Source of the DNA: Chryseobacterium sp. T16E-39
GTDB lineage: Bacteria > Bacteroidota > Bacteroidia > Flavobacteriales > Weeksellaceae
Length of the DNA stretch: 64,000 nucleotides
Direction: 5' to 3'
Assembly: GCF_002216065.1 (NCBI RefSeq)
Contig: NZ_CP022282.1
Location: 1,736,001 to 1,800,000, forward strand
Shown one piece after another: positions 62,283-64,000 of this stretch; the first letter of the stretch is position 1; each line of letters begins with the position of its first letter. Under the pieces are notes generated by a model that had not been told where the DNA came from, did no database searches, and saw only the letters and a program-made list of their open reading frames with translations. The translations under genes and the position numbers were made by a program.

Positions 62283-62834
62283 TTATCCTTTTTGCCACAT
62301 CGGGTGATGCTTCAATATCGTTTTATAAATAGAACAGTTTTCTGTGTGAGCACCATTGAGATAGCCAATACTCATTAAAAATTCATTAACAATTTCGCCT
62401 CCTGTAAACTTAAATGTCTTCTTAAATAGTTTCATCCATTCCTGTAGTGTTTTAGGATGATGATGTTCCAACCATTTTTCAAAAGAACCAAATTCCTTTT
62501 GTAATTCAATAATCGTCTTGGCATTTTCGATGGCAGCATTCACTTTTAATTTATTCCTGATGATACCACTATCGCTCAATAATCTTTCACGATCTTCCTC
62601 GGTATATGCCGCAACTTTCTGAATATTGAAATTGTCATAAGCATTTCTAAAGCTTTCTTCCTTTTTTAGAATGGTTTCCCAGCTTAATCCTGCCTGATTA
62701 ATTTCCATCACCAAGCGTCCGAACAATTCATTATCGTCATGAATAGGAAATCCGTAATGATTATCGTGATAATTTTTATGAAGTGATTTTCTACTTTCAG
62801 GCTGCATCCCTTCTATGGCTGAACAATAACTCAT
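62283..62834 (-). CDS. tag: DNA-3-methyladenine glycosylase I
   Basis: A 183-residue Tag-type glycosylase. YHDNHYGFPIHDDNELFGRL near residue 22 and EINQAGLSWETILKKEESF near 45 match the family, including the Trp and Glu of the base pocket. Cys4 and HTENCSIY at the end supply zinc ligands as in E. coli Tag. It removes 3-methyladenine from alkylated DNA. It overlaps the upstream MazG-like gene by 4 bp (ATGA), and both follow an AraC regulator gene. Confidence 0.93.
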   Translation of the reverse strand: MSYCSAIEGMQPESRKSLHKNYHDNHYGFPIHDDNELFGRLVMEINQAGLSWETILKKEESFRNAYDNFNIQKVAAYTEEDRERLLSDSGIIRNKLKVNAAIENAKTIIELQKEFGSFEKWLEHHHPKTLQEWMKLFKKTFKFTGGEIVNEFLMSIGYLNGAHTENCSIYKTILKHHPMWQKG

Positions 62835-63148
62835 TTAAATAAATTTTCTGTTTTAGTTAAAAATTTTTCCAGAGCATCTTTGATATCAATGCCTGTTCGA
62901 TCTGCTAAGATAATCAACCACCAGATATTTTCTCCTAACTTATGTTCCAGCTCAGCTGCTGACTCTTTTTTCAACCATGTTTTTTCATGGGACATTACAT
63001 CTCTTCCAATAAGCGCGGCATCTGTAAGGTAAGCCAAGACATCCTGTTCCAACGTCCATTCAGAACCATTATGTTGCTTTTCCAAGAGATGGTACTTTTC
63101 TCTGATATCCAGAGAACGTTCTATGATTTTGTCTAAGTTATGATCCAT
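62831..63148 (-). CDS. MazG-like nucleotide pyrophosphohydrolase-type protein
   Basis: A 105-residue helical protein. SEWTLEQDVLAYLTDAALIGRDV and ESAAELEHKLGENIWWLIILADRTGIDI resemble the MazG-like fold with acidic metal ligands in ELEHKLGE and the later Asp. ATG at 63148 was chosen; a longer frame would lie inside the AraC gene. It may hydrolyse a nucleoside triphosphate, fitting its coupling with the DNA repair gene tag. The reaction is inferred. It starts 7 bp after the AraC gene's stop. Confidence 0.72.
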   Translation of the reverse strand: MDHNLDKIIERSLDIREKYHLLEKQHNGSEWTLEQDVLAYLTDAALIGRDVMSHEKTWLKKESAAELEHKLGENIWWLIILADRTGIDIKDALEKFLTKTENLFK

Positions 63149-63155
63149 GATGTAA

Positions 63156-64000
63156 TTACTGAAAAGATTGTCTGTATTGATTAGGAGTCTGTTTTGTTTT
63201 ATTTTTAAATAATTTATTAAACGATTGTGGATGTTCAAACCCCAGCTGATAAGCTGTTTCAGAAACGGATAAATGTTCCTCTGACAAATACTCTTTAGCT
63301 TTTTCAATGAGTTTTTCATGGATATGCTGCTGTGCACTCTGCCCGGTATGATGTCTAAGCATATCACTCAGATACCGTGGAGTAAGATTGAGCTGAGAAG
63401 CGATATATTCAACAGTAGGTAATCCCTTAATTCCTTTTTCTTTGTCGAAGTATTCATCCAGTAAATCTTCCATTTTAGATACTAAATCATTATTTACTGA
63501 TTTTCTGGTGATGAACTGTCGGTTATAAAAACGATTACTGTAGGTAAGAAGCAATTCTATCTGGGAAATAATAACATCCTGACTGAAATGATCGATCCTT
63601 TCATTCAGTTCGCTCTGAATGTTTTCAAAAACGTCCATAATTGTTTTCTTTTCCTTCTCTGAAAGGTATAGAGCCTCTGAAGCAGCATATGAAAAGAACC
63701 CATAATTCTTAATTTTCTTCAACAGGGAATACGGTCTTATAAAATCCGGATGGATATGCAGTGACATCCCTGAATAGGTCCTTTCTTCCTGCTCAAACAT
63801 TAGAACCTGACCAGGTGCCACAAATGATAATCCTCCCTCTTCAAAATCATAATATCCCTGTCCATAACGAACTTTTCCTTTAAATTTTATTTTAAATGAG
63901 ATCTTATAAAAATCAGACTTTGTTCCATGCTCAAAAACTTTGGGATCAAAATTTACATCTTCATAATTAACAATAGTAATTAGAGGATGAAGCGGTGCAG
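63156..64000 (-). CDS. AraC-family transcriptional regulator (5' end outside window)
   Basis: The last 281 codons of an AraC-type regulator; the frame is open to the right edge, where it reads PLHPLITIVNYEDVNF, so the true start lies outside. A sensor domain with YYDFEEGGLSFVAPGQVLMF is followed by a double helix-turn-helix (VEYIASQLNLTPRYLSDMLRHHTGQ and VSETAYQLGFEHPQSFNKLFKNKTKQTPNQYR). It heads a tightly spaced run with the MazG-like gene and tag. Whether it regulates them is unknown. Confidence 0.9.
   Translation of the reverse strand, partial: APLHPLITIVNYEDVNFDPKVFEHGTKSDFYKISFKIKFKGKVRYGQGYYDFEEGGLSFVAPGQVLMFEQEERTYSGMSLHIHPDFIRPYSLLKKIKNYGFFSYAASEALYLSEKEKKTIMDVFENIQSELNERIDHFSQDVIISQIELLLTYSNRFYNRQFITRKSVNNDLVSKMEDLLDEYFDKEKGIKGLPTVEYIASQLNLTPRYLSDMLRHHTGQSAQQHIHEKLIEKAKEYLSEEHLSVSETAYQLGFEHPQSFNKLFKNKTKQTPNQYRQSFQ

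Noticed and set aside
62831..63367. A 178-residue version of the MazG-like protein
   Set aside because: The first 73 residues come from the AraC gene read in another frame; the family start is at 63148.
1..64000. tRNA, rRNA, prophage, integrase or toxin-antitoxin genes
   Set aside because: Looked for cloverleaf arms, conserved rRNA words and typical protein motifs by eye; none was convincing. A tRNAscan run would settle the tRNA point.

Overview
The window looks like a chromosomal stretch of a low-GC Bacteroidota bacterium, most likely a Chryseobacterium-like member of the Flavobacteriia. The reasons are AT-rich intergenic DNA, many promoters of the Bacteroidota type (TAnnTTTG at -7) and family content such as DUF4421, DUF6526 and DUF4919 proteins, a UT-type urea transporter and abundant small lipoproteins. 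The genus is inferred. I saw no rRNA, tRNA, transposase, phage or CRISPR array.

Left end (1-13.0 kb, minus strand): a tightly packed, partly overlapping operon for an orphan Pfa-like secondary-lipid or polyketide synthase. It runs from a 2342-residue protein (two PfaD/nitronate-monooxygenase-like domains, KS, AT, two ACPs, KR) to a 1409-residue protein (KS, AT, DH, fused Sfp-type phosphopantetheinyl transferase), a free ACP, an alpha/beta hydrolase and a GT1-type glycosyltransferase cut by the window edge. Together they carry a complete reductive fatty-acid-like cycle, its own ACP activation, a possible release enzyme and a possible glycosylation step. Upstream, the leader and first codons of the synthase gene have been duplicated, leaving a decayed copy.

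13.3-31.7 kb: a mixed region. It holds a GH106-like glycosidase, a GNAT enzyme, a DSP-like phosphatase lipoprotein, DUF1826-like, cupin and thioesterase genes, an HxlR/reductase pair, and a comparatively GC-rich redox cassette (alcohol/quinone dehydrogenase, AhpD-like, nitroreductase) divergent from a MocR regulator and followed by DoxX. Two promoter regions in this cassette share the same direct-repeat site (TGG-n-CCC, 23 bp apart), so a MocR regulon can be read from the sequence. Then come PAP2, mnmE, DUF4421, a quinone reductase, a saccharopine-dehydrogenase-like gene and a Crp/Fnr regulator.

31.7-35.6 kb: two tandem, paralogous promoter-terminator units that look like small RNAs of about 80-86 nt with a shared upstream activator-like site. 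Next is an M24 aminopeptidase flanked by inverted clusters of a roughly 290-300 bp intergenic repeat that recurs at 51.3-52.5 kb.

35.6-49.3 kb: a frameshifted DUF6526 gene, a topoisomerase IB, an AraC regulator and a full urease locus on the minus strand (ureABC, an outer-membrane-like protein, ureE, ureF, ureG, ureD, a nickel-type permease, a urea transporter and a His-rich TonB-dependent receptor). This covers urea and probably nickel entry, enzyme and metallocentre assembly. Several gaps in this locus hold unrelated low-complexity tracts.

49.6-64 kb: pruA, the repeat cluster, two paralogous small lipoproteins, a thioredoxin-fold protein, a secreted tail-fibre-like protein, fabH, a CorA-type transporter, a membrane-inserted patatin, DUF4919 and DUF2199 proteins, a second HxlR/quinone-reductase pair, tag, a MazG-like gene and an AraC regulator cut by the right edge.
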